Positions 1 to 8,929 are shown, numbered from the stretch's first letter. The stretch: 64,000 nucleotides of DNA from Desulfosporosinus hippei DSM 8344 (GCF_900100785.1 NZ_FNCP01000023.1:1-64000); one strand, 5' to 3'. The notes: generated by a model not told the origin, from the sequence alone. Numbers and translations: made by a program.

Positions 1-479
1 AAAGGTGTTTTTCCTGTCAATAAACTAAAATATTTTGTTCTAAGCTAGATAGATACAGGGTTAGAGGTAACTTTCGCTATGCGAAAGTTGAGTAATAAAC
101 TATCATACCCGTACAAAATTGCAGTTGGGTCTTTTGACATTTTTGAGACCAAATAAACAGGAATAGCAAATTTTTAGCACAGCGAATCGCAGGGATTTTA
201 GAAAATTTTTATCCGTAGAAATAAATAATTCTGATGCTAATTTTTTGCTAAAACTGTGTTTAAATTCTGCTAAATTAAAGGAGGCCCCACTATTTTCAAG
301 GCCTCCAGAGTTTTAATTAATGCTAGTTTCATGCTAATTTTCTGATAAAAAGGGTGCTAAAATCAAAATTCCACTCCAAAACTGAACCCCATACGATTAC
401 GATTGCCGGAGTCTTTTTGCGTTAATTCACAGTAACAACAGGTTGCTCTCAAGATAATTTGCTGCACAGATCATAGACA
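1..479. other. AT-rich intergenic region with hairpins
   Basis: No convincing gene is seen. It holds a short hairpin at 70-92 (arms AACTTTCGC and GCGAAAGTT) and a terminator-like hairpin at 280-306. Near its right end (422-443) is a 22 bp sequence found again exactly at 8846-8867. Both copies lie just downstream of minus-strand flavin disulfide reductase genes. Confidence 0.6.
280..306 (-). terminator. Probable terminator after the thioredoxin reductase gene
   Basis: Arms GGAGGCC (280-286) and GGCCTCC (300-306) form a 7 bp stem, followed in the minus direction by a short T-rich tract. It lies about 170 bases past the stop of the thioredoxin reductase, so it could end the transporter-sulfotransferase-thioredoxin transcript. 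The T tract is weak. Confidence 0.45.
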
Positions 480-1685
480 TTAGATCAGACCCTCTAGGCT
501 CTCCTCTAATCCCTCAAGGCGGCTGATCTCAGTTCCCTTATCCAGCACAACGACTGAGGGGATGGTTTTTATGGCATATCTTTCCGCTAGGTTTTTTTTC
601 GTTGCCATATCGACGCTGAGGATTTTGTAGTCCGTACCCGATTTCTCGTTCAGTTTTTCCAAAGCTGTGCGATACTTAATACTTTCATTGTCCTGGGCAT
701 TAAAGAATAATAACAGAACCTTTTTATCGCTTTGCAAAACATTCCTGTTAAAGTCATTAACTTCTTCTATATAGCGCTCTGCTGCAACGGCGGCAGTTGC
801 ACCGTCCCCAGCGGCAGAGACAACTTGTCTGAGATATTTTACTCGGTTGTCCCCTACTGCATAGACCCCTTCAAGGTTGGTTTCCATCAACTCGTTGACG
901 GGGATATACCCTCGTTTATCCATCTCTATACCACCGTCTTTAAGATAGCCCGTCGAGGGGACCATCCCCACGAAGAAAAAGACCCCTTGGCAGCTAAGCT
1001 CTGCTGTCGAACCAGTTTTCAAATTCTTGATTTTTACCCCTTCGACATTCTCTTTACCTACAACTTCCTCAATGGTCGAGTTCCAGATAAACTCCATTTT
1101 TTCATGATTTAAGGCTCTCTCTGCACTGACCTTATTGCAATCTAGAATTCCTTCATCATGTAAAACGATAACCGTGACCTTACGAGCAAACTTGGTAATA
1201 AACATGCCTTCTTCAATAGCCTGGTCACCGCTTCCCACGACAACGACATCTTCCCCTTCGAAGAACTCGGCATCACAAGTCGCGCAATAGGCTACGCCCA
1301 TACCCCTAAGCCGCTTTTCACCCGGGATATTGAGTAACCTAGGCTCGCTGCCACAAGCCACAATAACCGCTTTCGCTAAAAACTCCTGGCCCTTTTTGGT
1401 CACAACCTTCTTTTCCGCTTGTGAAAAATCCGTCTGGGTAATCTCACCTTTTAAAAATTCAACCCCAAAAGTCTCCGCATGCTTCTTAAAATCCTTCATG
1501 AGATCCGGACCGCTGATTTGTCCATAGCCGGGGTAATTGACGATTTCCCGAGTGGTATTTACTAAGCCGCCGATTGCTCCTTTGTTGATGACCAGGGTCT
1601 TAAGTTTAGCCCTTCCACCATATATTGCGGCAGAGAGCCCAGCCGGCCCCCCTCCAATAATGATCAAATCATAGCTATTTGCCAT
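480..1685 (-). CDS. trxB: Thioredoxin-disulfide reductase with C-terminal thioredoxin-like domain
   Basis: Cytoplasmic flavoprotein that should pass electrons from NAD(P)H through FAD to a thioredoxin. Seen: an FAD-binding GGGPAGLSAA loop near the N-terminus, the redox pair CATC about residues 134-137, a NAD(P)-binding GSGDQA loop about 151-156, and a YAVGDNR FAD motif about 276. The body matches bacterial TrxB, but the protein is about 401 residues where TrxB is usually 310-320. The extra 80 residues look like a thioredoxin fold (cis-proline TIPS near 375) in which the usual CxxC is absent (FNAQDNES occupies that place), so the added domain should not be redox active. The start is set at an ATG; a GTG lies three codons upstream. 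The next gene upstream is a thioredoxin, its likely partner. Confidence 0.9.
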   Translation of the reverse strand: MANSYDLIIIGGGPAGLSAAIYGGRAKLKTLVINKGAIGGLVNTTREIVNYPGYGQISGPDLMKDFKKHAETFGVEFLKGEITQTDFSQAEKKVVTKKGQEFLAKAVIVACGSEPRLLNIPGEKRLRGMGVAYCATCDAEFFEGEDVVVVGSGDQAIEEGMFITKFARKVTVIVLHDEGILDCNKVSAERALNHEKMEFIWNSTIEEVVGKENVEGVKIKNLKTGSTAELSCQGVFFFVGMVPSTGYLKDGGIEMDKRGYIPVNELMETNLEGVYAVGDNRVKYLRQVVSAAGDGATAAVAAERYIEEVNDFNRNVLQSDKKVLLLFFNAQDNESIKYRTALEKLNEKSGTDYKILSVDMATKKNLAERYAIKTIPSVVVLDKGTEISRLEGLEESLEGLI

Positions 1686-1784
1686 GCCTTTCACTTCCTC
1701 TTCCTAAATCGTCAGTGTTGTTTACCATTGTGTCGGGTGTGAAGGTCAGACCCCCACACACTCCTACATAAGTCGTCACAACTC

Positions 1785-2108
1785 CTACTTGAGGATGTCG
1801 GCGATTCTTTCTTCAATTTGGTCCTCCTCAACCTTGCCGGCTTGTTTACCGTGGTACTCACCGTCTTTAAAATAGAGTAATTGGGGAACGCCTTTTAAGG
1901 AGAACCGTTGGAATAAAGCCTTGTCTTCTTCGACGTCAACATAATAGAAACCAAACTTGTTTTCGTATTTCGGTTGTAATTCTTCTAAGACTGGCACAAC
2001 TTCTTTACAAATATGGCAATCTTTTCTGGAAAATATGACTACACACGGTTCACCATTATCATAGATAACTTCCTCAAAACCTACAGCGCTTAATTGTTTT
2101 AATGACAT
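1785..2108 (-). CDS. Thioredoxin family protein
   Basis: Small thiol-disulfide carrier of 107 residues. A CHIC active site lies at residues 31-34 after a typical beta strand (VVIFSRKD), with a GVPQLLYF cis-proline motif later, so the fold is thioredoxin-like although the active site differs from the classic WCGPC. No signal peptide, so it is cytoplasmic. The start follows AAGGAG with a 9-base spacer; a longer in-frame start nine codons upstream has no such site. It lies between the arylsulfotransferase and the thioredoxin reductase on the same strand, which suggests the three are expressed together and that this is the substrate of the adjacent reductase. Confidence 0.88.
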   Translation of the reverse strand: MSLKQLSAVGFEEVIYDNGEPCVVIFSRKDCHICKEVVPVLEELQPKYENKFGFYYVDVEEDKALFQRFSLKGVPQLLYFKDGEYHGKQAGKVEEDQIEERIADILK

Positions 2109-2340
2109 AGTCTCCAACTCCTTCATAAGAAACATTTAAAGCAACTGAGAAGTAAGTATCTCTATCGTTACTTCTCAGTCGCTAATTTAGTTTGTCATGT
2201 AGCTCACTAATACTAATTCTCAAGCTATACTCTTAACGATATTTAACTGAGGTAGATCATAATTGTTAGAATCGTTTCCCGTTGTGTGGGTGGCAGCCCC
2301 CCCACACAACTACTCAACTAAGACTACTTCCAAACAAACC

Positions 2341-4227
2341 CTACGCCGAGATCGTCACGCCGGTTGCGTAAATTTTTTCTTCGGCAACCAATTTGACTTG
2401 ATATTTCCCGAGTAGACCGGTTTTGTTGATGAAGACGTCGACATTCCTAGGATCAGCCTTCTGGAAGGTACCTACACACATAGCTTGGAAGTTCTGAGCG
2501 ACGGTATTGATGGGATAACGTCTTACCTCTCCGGCCTCGTCTACCAAGAGTAATTGTGCCATTTCGCCGGATTCAAAGATGGCGTTAAAGGTCATGCGGT
2601 CCTCTTCCTGGATGATGGATGCCTCATAGTGGTCGGGTACCAATTGACCGGTTTCTTGAGCTTTAATCTTCATTTTCGTGGTTTGGGTCTCGATTAAACT
2701 GCCAAGAACTTTTCCGGCACCTAATTCAGCGGTCTCATTAGCATAGTAAAGGGGCAGCTTTTCTGCACGATAGCAATTGGCAGGCACGTGTAATTCATAC
2801 ATTATGACATCATCTTTAAGTTCACAAGTAATGGAGTTGAAGGCAATGCTATCCTTCAATTCGGGCTGCATTACTTTCATAACGGCCATTCCCTCGCAGG
2901 TCTCACCATTCTCGTAGCCGATTCCCCCGGAATGAACCATGTAATGTCCTTCATTGTAATACTCTACATTACAGATATAAGGAGAGAAGAATTCAGCGCC
3001 CCGCTCTTTACCGTATTGCCAAATTTGTTGGATGGTCATTTTTTCAGTATCAATGCGATATCGGACGCCACGGGAGAAGTTTTTCCTGTTGGCCAGGTAG
3101 TTCTCTTTATTCTTTGATCTAAAATGGCCGTTGTCAAAGAGCATAACATCCCCATCCGGCAAAATAACACAGGCATGCTGTTCATATTGCCAGTCAAACT
3201 CTCCATCGCCAACCGGTGTAAAGAAATATTTATCAACCATTTCCTGGGGCCAACCCTCTGGATCACCAAGAATCCAGTTTAACTCTCCAGTTTCGAAATC
3301 CAGGTTAATTACGGCGTCCTGATGACGACCAGAGAGGGTCAGACTGTGGGTTTTCTTATCATACCAAACAGCATTGTTATGAAACCAGTCATGCTCATCT
3401 TGGCTACCCGAACCCGCGACATTCTGAGGCAGGACGTTTTTGTAATCCCACGACTTTAAGACTTCACCCGTGTTAGGATCGATCAATAAGCACACATCTT
3501 CAACCGTACCTGAATAAAAATCAAAGGAAAGCACCAAGATATTGCCATCTTCCATGACGAATTGGTCGTGGTGATAACCACTAGGTGTTCGGTATTCTTT
3601 AAAGATCTTACCGCTAAAGGCCATTTCGTAAAGTCCTGTAGTAAAATAAGGCATTTTAACTAAGCGCTCAGTTCCAATTAAAATATGTCCATTAGGCATG
3701 CGCTTCAGATCGAAGGCAAAATTCTCGTTGGTATACCAACGAACATCCCCTGCATAGTCATAGCCTACAGGCATAGATCTCATAGCAGCTGTCAGGAACA
3801 TCAGATTATCTCCCATATACTCAGATGTGGTCTTAATCGAGGTTGCCAAGGGTACATCGGGGTGAATAGGACCTGTTTGAATGCGAATCATGTTTTTCTG
3901 ACCATTAGCCATCACGATCTCAACGGTATTTTCATAATCAGCATAAAGGCCATAAACAGGCAGAATATGCTTCTTGCTGGCCGGGAAGGTATGTCGAATA
4001 TCTCCAGGATGTTCTTTCCCTTTAACAACGATCGCAGCTTCCGTCATGACTGGAGTTTCGAATAAAACCATAGCCGTCAGAGGGCAAACCCCATAGGGAT
4101 TTAATTTAACCAAAGGGTTATCAATCGTATAACTGCCAGCTTCGAATTCTACTAGCATTGCTTGCTCTAAGCTATCTTGCTTCGTGATAATATGGGCTAT
4201 CTGTTCATGTTTGATTTGATTTGTCAT
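2341..4227 (-). CDS. Arylsulfate sulfotransferase (ASST family, cytoplasmic)
   Basis: PAPS-independent enzyme family that moves a sulfuryl group from one phenolic sulfate ester to another phenol through a sulfo-histidine intermediate. At 628 residues it has the length of the family and its histidine and arginine landmarks: GYHHDQF (219-220), DWFHNN (283), SGRHQDAV (R301, H302) and YEQHAC (351), set in beta-propeller-like repeats. Unlike enterobacterial AssT it has no signal peptide, so it should act in the cytoplasm. The gene upstream is an anion transporter that may import the sulfate ester or a related anion; thioredoxin and its reductase follow. A relic of the last codons of a second ASST gene lies at 22855-22885. 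Substrate unknown. Confidence 0.88.
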   Translation of the reverse strand: MTNQIKHEQIAHIITKQDSLEQAMLVEFEAGSYTIDNPLVKLNPYGVCPLTAMVLFETPVMTEAAIVVKGKEHPGDIRHTFPASKKHILPVYGLYADYENTVEIVMANGQKNMIRIQTGPIHPDVPLATSIKTTSEYMGDNLMFLTAAMRSMPVGYDYAGDVRWYTNENFAFDLKRMPNGHILIGTERLVKMPYFTTGLYEMAFSGKIFKEYRTPSGYHHDQFVMEDGNILVLSFDFYSGTVEDVCLLIDPNTGEVLKSWDYKNVLPQNVAGSGSQDEHDWFHNNAVWYDKKTHSLTLSGRHQDAVINLDFETGELNWILGDPEGWPQEMVDKYFFTPVGDGEFDWQYEQHACVILPDGDVMLFDNGHFRSKNKENYLANRKNFSRGVRYRIDTEKMTIQQIWQYGKERGAEFFSPYICNVEYYNEGHYMVHSGGIGYENGETCEGMAVMKVMQPELKDSIAFNSITCELKDDVIMYELHVPANCYRAEKLPLYYANETAELGAGKVLGSLIETQTTKMKIKAQETGQLVPDHYEASIIQEEDRMTFNAIFESGEMAQLLLVDEAGEVRRYPINTVAQNFQAMCVGTFQKADPRNVDVFINKTGLLGKYQVKLVAEEKIYATGVTISA

Positions 4228-4413
4228 GGTTTAACCCCTTTCATACTTAAGTTAATACTCGGTTCTACTTCCGCTTGATCAGCGGGAATCTTACAATTGG
4301 ATCACAAGGTTTAAGAATGTCACAAGGAGAATTGCGAGGTCTAAGGATTAAATTAAAAAACAGTGTGCTTCTATCAGCTATTACAATAGTAGCCCAAAAC
4401 CACTCTCAGGGCG

Positions 4414-4425
4414 TAATATAGGTTT
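4414..4425. promoter_or_regulatory. Repeated motif upstream of arylsulfotransferase (copy 1)
   Basis: The 12-mer TAATATAGGTTT occurs here and at 6200-6211, each time 185-195 bases before the start codon of the next minus-strand gene (sulfotransferase and anion transporter). The flanking 25 bases are also similar (a run ending in TATGT plus A-rich sequence). Equal placement before two neighbouring genes suggests a shared operator or promoter element, perhaps for one of the adjacent LysR proteins. That assignment is inference. Confidence 0.4.
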
Positions 4426-4498
4426 CGTAATAATTGATATGTAAAAAATACTATTTCCACTTCTTGTAAGTGAGCGTTGGATGCTTTGAAAGATTATT

Positions 4499-6007
4499 TT
4501 AATAGAAGAAACCCATGAAGAGGTAGTTAACCGCAACAGCGATAACAGTGACCACAAGCACTGTAATTCCACCATATTGATAAATATCTTTCGCACGAAT
4601 CCATTCAGTATTGGGGAACAAGAGAACGGATGCTGCCGAGGCGGCTGGGGTCAAAATCGCAATGGTACTAACCACCATAATTAAATAAGAAATTTGTTCC
4701 GGATGGATGCCAATAGTCGCAGACATACTGATTGCTACTGGTAAGAAAATGGCCACGATCACCATATTAATCATGAAGTTGGTCAGTACAAGTGTGATTG
4801 TCGTGATGGCAATCACAAACATCACTGGGGATAAGCTAGTGAGGAGCGGAGCCATGTTTTGCTGAAGAAAGGCATTAATCCCAGTGGAAGGGCTCATTAA
4901 GCAGCCACCGATGGCTAAAATAACTACAACCATAGCCACCATATTCCAAGGTATCCCATTACGAGCGAAGGCAGCAAAGTCGAAGATATTCTTACCATCG
5001 ACTTTGATTAATGAAAGAACGGCAAAGACGAATACCATAACCCCAACGATACCCATGTTATTGAGCAGATACCAAAGTGGAGTGCCTTTTGGTAATAGGC
5101 TTGGTAAAAGCAAGAGGAGAATAAAACTTCCTAATGCGACTAAAGCTATTTTTTTCACTTTAGTTAATTGGAGATCCTTAGGGTCAATCATGTTACCCGT
5201 TAGTTCTTTAAGAGGTGTGATATCTAATTTAAAGACATACTTACAAAGTACAAGATAAGCAATTATGGAAAGGATACCTACCGGCACGGTGTATATAATA
5301 TAGCGAACCATGTTACCTGGTTCACCCATCAAGTTAGCATAAACCCCTAAGTTTATAATAGAATTATTACCCCAAGGCATTGCCGAAAGGCTCAAGGCCC
5401 CCATCATGGCAACTCCGAAGATCATTAGGGTTGGGAATTTGTCAAAGGGTTTTTGCTTGATGGTTTTAGTAATGGTGTAAACGATTTCCCAGACTAAGAA
5501 AATACCGATAAAGGTGTTGACTAAGCTGCAAACGACATAAGCGGTCACTAAGATCATAAAAATCAAACGCCAAGGGTGCCCCTGTATAAACTTACGGCTC
5601 ATGAGCCAAGAAGCTAAGAATTGGCTAACTCCTGCTTCCTCTAAGAACTTAATTAGAGCAAAGGTAAGTATCATGAAATAAAAGGCATCGCTGCCCCAGC
5701 CCATGGCAATGAATTGCTTCATATTGACAACACCCGACAGTGGGAACATTAAACAAGCTAATAAGCTAGGCCAAACATGCTTGGTTACCGTCCAGCCATA
5801 AACCGTTGCTAGAAAAACCAAAAACACTTTCATTCCGATGGGTGTAATAGGTGCCGGAGCCGGCAAAATCCAGCCTAAGCCTGCAATCACAAAAAATCCA
5901 AATACTTTCAATAATTCTTTATCCATGCCTGGTTTTGCATCGATACTCTTCAGTTGATTATTTATCGGTTGTACGTTGCTTGGTTGCTCTTCTAATTTAA
6001 CTGTCAT
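4499..6007 (-). CDS. SLC13/DASS-type anion permease
   Basis: Integral membrane secondary transporter of 502 residues with about a dozen hydrophobic helices after a 35-residue hydrophilic N-terminus. The layout resembles the sodium:dicarboxylate/sulfate symporter and ArsB/citrate-transporter superfamily: the GWGSDAFYFMILTFALIKFL segment, a helical-hairpin region with SAMPWGNNSI, and a repeat-related NFMINMVIVAIFLPVAI stretch near the C-terminus. It likely moves a carboxylate, sulfonate or sulfate ester. Its place directly before the arylsulfotransferase makes an organosulfate or phenolic anion an attractive but unproven substrate. The 271 bases between the two genes carry the repeated upstream motif, so they may have separate promoters. 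Confidence 0.8.
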   Translation of the reverse strand: MTVKLEEQPSNVQPINNQLKSIDAKPGMDKELLKVFGFFVIAGLGWILPAPAPITPIGMKVFLVFLATVYGWTVTKHVWPSLLACLMFPLSGVVNMKQFIAMGWGSDAFYFMILTFALIKFLEEAGVSQFLASWLMSRKFIQGHPWRLIFMILVTAYVVCSLVNTFIGIFLVWEIVYTITKTIKQKPFDKFPTLMIFGVAMMGALSLSAMPWGNNSIINLGVYANLMGEPGNMVRYIIYTVPVGILSIIAYLVLCKYVFKLDITPLKELTGNMIDPKDLQLTKVKKIALVALGSFILLLLLPSLLPKGTPLWYLLNNMGIVGVMVFVFAVLSLIKVDGKNIFDFAAFARNGIPWNMVAMVVVILAIGGCLMSPSTGINAFLQQNMAPLLTSLSPVMFVIAITTITLVLTNFMINMVIVAIFLPVAISMSATIGIHPEQISYLIMVVSTIAILTPAASAASVLLFPNTEWIRAKDIYQYGGITVLVVTVIAVAVNYLFMGFFY

Positions 6008-6339
6008 TGTCTAAAGCCTCCTCCTATCATTTTCCGTAAAGGATCTAAGTCCTCATCACCAACCCTTCGTTTAATGATGGACTTACGGATTAGCTGCCCC
6101 CCAATCAGTGATTGTGCACGATTTCGCATGATTGGGTATAATCTAATCCGAATAAAACGATTATCTTTTTCTATTGTAGATTAGGATAATCAATCTGCAT
6201 AATATAGGTTTTCTCATAGGTAGTATGTCAAAAAAAATATACCCACTGGGCTCTAACCCTCGTGAGTATATTGAAAAACCATTTTGTTCGCTATTTATCC
6301 TAGTTAAGTGTCGAGGCTCCTACTAAGTTCAGTGTTGCT
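6008..6339. other. Intergenic region between LysR pair and transporter
   Basis: No gene is seen. It carries copy 2 of the TAATATAGGTTT motif (6200-6211) and an AT-rich stretch (6130-6195) with partly symmetric GATTA/TAATC words, which could hold the transporter promoter and regulator sites. No clear terminator for the LysR genes was found. Confidence 0.45.
6200..6211. promoter_or_regulatory. Repeated motif upstream of anion permease (copy 2)
   Basis: Second copy of TAATATAGGTTT, 193 bases before the permease start. See copy 1 at 4414-4425; flanks are also similar. Confidence 0.4.
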
Positions 6340-7257
6340 TCATAGTGTATCCGTAATCAACTCTTTTACAATCGTCAGCAATTCCCTTTCAATAAACGAC
6401 AAGGACTCTTTGCTGGAATAAAGGATATAAAGATTCGATGACTCACTTAATTCTTTAATAGGAACAACCTTGATCATACCACTTTTTACATACAAATCAT
6501 CATAGGCTAAGATTTCTGGAAAGACTGAAAAACCAAAGTCATCACTGATCAGTTTTTTCAAAAGTTCAACATCTTCAACAATGACAGGTTTTTGTGAATA
6601 GCGTTCTAAGTCTTTAGAAATCTTGGAATAATTCTCTTTATAGGAAATCATCCTCAAATTCCTTAGTTCGGATCTACTGACCCATTCCCTATCAGCCAAA
6701 GGATTCTTACTGCTTATAAAAAGAGACAATCTTAAACACTCTCCCCCAGGAATAACCTCCCAGGCAATATCTCTTTCTTTGAGCTGTTGAATAAAATTAT
6801 ATTCAAGATCCACTCTACAGCTTATAATCCCTATGGAATATATCCCTTTGTCCATTAGATCTACAATTTCATAATAAGACGCCTCATGTATATGAAGATT
6901 AACATTAGGATAAAGCTCTCGAAATTGCCTAAGAAGCCCCGGAACAATGGCATTGGCGAAGGCAGCCGGCAGGGCCATCCGAAGATTGCGAATCGAGGCC
7001 TTAGTCCCCTCCATAATTCCAGTTATCTTATCTCTTAAGTCCAGTATATTTTCAGCTAGTCTCAATATTTCTTTCCCTTGCTCCGTGGGAATCACTCCTG
7101 CATTGCTTCGTTCGAATATTTTAAGGCCAAGTTCCTCTTCAAGATTATTGACGGATATGCTTAACGATGGTTGGCTGATAAACAAGTCACTGGCCGCTTT
7201 GGATATGGATTGTTGCTCTTGAATTTGGACAATTTGTTTAAACTGTTCTATGCGCAT
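6340..7257 (-). CDS. LysR family transcriptional regulator
   Basis: Transcription factor of 305 residues with an N-terminal winged helix-turn-helix (residues 1-60, QSISKAASDLFISQPSLSIS) and a periplasmic-binding-like effector domain. It starts with MRIEQFKQIV, nearly the same as the N-terminus of the LysR gene upstream, whose stop codon lies 20 bases inside this gene, so the two are co-transcribed and probably translationally coupled. AGGAG lies 11 bases before the ATG. The pair sits just upstream of the anion permease and arylsulfotransferase genes and probably controls them. Effector unknown. Confidence 0.9.
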   Translation of the reverse strand: MRIEQFKQIVQIQEQQSISKAASDLFISQPSLSISVNNLEEELGLKIFERSNAGVIPTEQGKEILRLAENILDLRDKITGIMEGTKASIRNLRMALPAAFANAIVPGLLRQFRELYPNVNLHIHEASYYEIVDLMDKGIYSIGIISCRVDLEYNFIQQLKERDIAWEVIPGGECLRLSLFISSKNPLADREWVSRSELRNLRMISYKENYSKISKDLERYSQKPVIVEDVELLKKLISDDFGFSVFPEILAYDDLYVKSGMIKVVPIKELSESSNLYILYSSKESLSFIERELLTIVKELITDTL

Positions 7258-8188
7258 TGTATGTTAGACTCCTATGCATAGTTTCCCGAATGGTCTCGAT
7301 AATCATTTTGATCAATTGTTTAGCTAACGGCGATAAGGGTTCAACCCTAGAATATATAAGGTACATCGTCACTTTCATCCGATCCGTAACGTTTTCTATC
7401 CCTTGTATGTTAAGCAGTCCTTGATCAAAATAAATATCATTTAGCAAGAAAAACCGTGGAAAAATTGCAATTCCTTCATTAGCAGCGATGACCGATTTTA
7501 AAACCTCACGGTTATAAACAAAAATGGATTGATTCTTTGGTTTAATCCCAAACATTCTTAAAAAGCCTTCCGTGAAGCCGTAATAATCGACAAAGGTCAT
7601 TTCTTCAAGATCCGCCAATGTGACGACTTCTTTTTTAGCTAAAGGATGATTTCCAACAATCAAGCCAAAATAGTCCTTAATCACTTCTTGATAGGCAATA
7701 TTGCTAGCATCAAGGAGCATCTTCCTAGTATCATCCTGTTCATCAGGCCAGCCCGTAACACCCAATAAACAAGTCCTGTTTGCCACTTTCTCAATGACTT
7801 CTAGAGCTACATCTTCTGTAATCATTAGGTTAACATTCGGATACATCTGATAAAACCTTTCAATGATTTGAGAACCATAGGCGTTAAAAACAGCTGGTCC
7901 CAGAGACAAACTCAAATTTCCCGTGAGATCTGCTTCCCTGCTTCCAATCGTTTTCATTTCTTCGACATTATTGATAATTTCACGAGCCAGTCCCAAAACT
8001 TCTTTACCCTGAGCAGTCGGTATGAGACCCGCTTTATTACGCCGAAAAATCTTATAGCCTAATTGAGCTTCCAGATTCTTAACAGAGTGACTAAGCTGGG
8101 GCTGACTCATAAAAAATGTTTTGGCTGCTTCGGATATGGATTTTTTATTGTCAATTTCAATAATATGCTGGAGCTGTTCTATGCGCAT
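7238..8188 (-). CDS. LysR family transcriptional regulator (overlapping paralogue)
   Basis: LysR-type regulator of about 316 residues: helix-turn-helix SISEAAKTFFMSQPQLSHSV at the N-terminus, then an effector-binding domain. The start chosen is the ATG after GAGGTG; an in-frame TTG four codons upstream is less likely. Its 3-prime end overlaps the following LysR gene by 20 bases. The two share first residues and length but are clearly diverged, so this is an old tandem duplication that may give two sensors for related ligands, or a heteromeric pair. An inverted repeat (8216-8239) upstream is a possible autoregulatory site. Confidence 0.9.
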   Translation of the reverse strand: MRIEQLQHIIEIDNKKSISEAAKTFFMSQPQLSHSVKNLEAQLGYKIFRRNKAGLIPTAQGKEVLGLAREIINNVEEMKTIGSREADLTGNLSLSLGPAVFNAYGSQIIERFYQMYPNVNLMITEDVALEVIEKVANRTCLLGVTGWPDEQDDTRKMLLDASNIAYQEVIKDYFGLIVGNHPLAKKEVVTLADLEEMTFVDYYGFTEGFLRMFGIKPKNQSIFVYNREVLKSVIAANEGIAIFPRFFLLNDIYFDQGLLNIQGIENVTDRMKVTMYLIYSRVEPLSPLAKQLIKMIIETIRETMHRSLTYNAHRTV

Positions 8189-8215
8189 TGCCCACCTCAA
8201 TCATAGTGATAAAAC

Positions 8216-8239
8216 GCTATTTTCTGTAATCATAATAGC
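8216..8239. promoter_or_regulatory. Candidate operator upstream of LysR pair
   Basis: Dyad with arms GCTATT and AATAGC separated by 12 AT-rich bases, 28 bases before the start of the first LysR gene. The spacing suits a LysR-type site, but nothing ties it to a given regulator. Confidence 0.35.
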
Positions 8240-8302
8240 ATTTAGAACAGCTGATTGAAAGTTGAAGACTCCACCCCTCTAATTAAGAAAGGCGGAGTCT
8301 TA

Positions 8303-8590
8303 TTATTTTACTCCAACAGCATGATCGATTTCATTCATCCAATCAGCAAATGCTGCACAAGGAGTTGAGTATGCAGTCTTCGTTTTCTTAAATAGGGCAT
8401 TATAGATCGTTTTAATCAGCGAAAAGGAATGCATCTGTTGGTAAGCGCAATCCAAAATAGCACTCATAGATGGATGATCCTCCTCGATCGCTGCTGGTTG
8501 ATAACCCAGGGTTATCTGTCCAGCGTCATTCGTTGTAACTCTGATAGAATCCTTGATGCGTTGGATCTCCTCTTTTGAATACTCGTACAT
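8303..8590 (-). CDS. Small hypothetical protein (95 aa)
   Basis: A 95-residue acidic soluble protein not recognised as a named family. It begins MYEYSKEEIQRIKDSIRV and shows mixed helices with no membrane segment, signal peptide or metal motif (two isolated cysteines). The gene stands alone between the LysR pair and the CoA-disulfide reductase. Its stop codon overlaps a hairpin formed by GACTCC/GGAGTC around 8268-8300 that may serve as terminator. It looks like a real gene because it is isolated and no other reading frame competes for the space. Confidence 0.6.
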   Translation of the reverse strand: MYEYSKEEIQRIKDSIRVTTNDAGQITLGYQPAAIEEDHPSMSAILDCAYQQMHSFSLIKTIYNALFKKTKTAYSTPCAAFADWMNEIDHAVGVK

Positions 8591-8929
8591 ACTAAATCCT
8601 CCCAGTCCCTTATCTTCGCTGATATCCTAGTGCGTCTATCATAATACCAAGAATGCCGAAAGTGAAATTGGAACTTAGTATAAGTTGTATTAGTTTTTTC
8701 TATTTGTCAGATTTGTTCCCATAGTGTGACTTACATCAAGGTTCTCTTTTTGAACGTAACCTCTCAGAAAACTGCCGGACTATTGCCGCGCCTAATAAGT
8801 TAACGCAAATAAAACCCGGCACGATTGAATGCCGGGTTTTATGCATTAATTCACAGTAACAACAGGTCGTTTTCAATATACCTTCAATACCTATGGGGCA
8901 GGATTCTTTCTTCGCTAATTCGTGAAAAC
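8591..8929. other. Intergenic region with terminator and 22 bp repeat
   Basis: No gene is seen. It holds a strong bidirectional hairpin (8811-8840) and an exact 22 bp copy (8846-8867) of the sequence at 422-443. On the minus strand both copies can be read as TCCYCEL or, in another frame, as a run of leucines ending at TGA, so they may be relics of one gene tail. Confidence 0.5.
8811..8840. terminator. Bidirectional intrinsic terminator
   Basis: Perfect 11 bp stem (AAAACCCGGCA / TGCCGGGTTTT) with an 8-base loop and T runs on both strands. It lies 90 bases past the stop of the CoA-disulfide reductase gene and would end that minus-strand transcript. Confidence 0.8.

Noticed and set aside
112-130. 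Similarity of AATTGCAGTTGGGT here to AATTGTAGTTGGGT near 38487
   Set aside because: The match is short and AT-rich with no further flanking similarity; likely chance.
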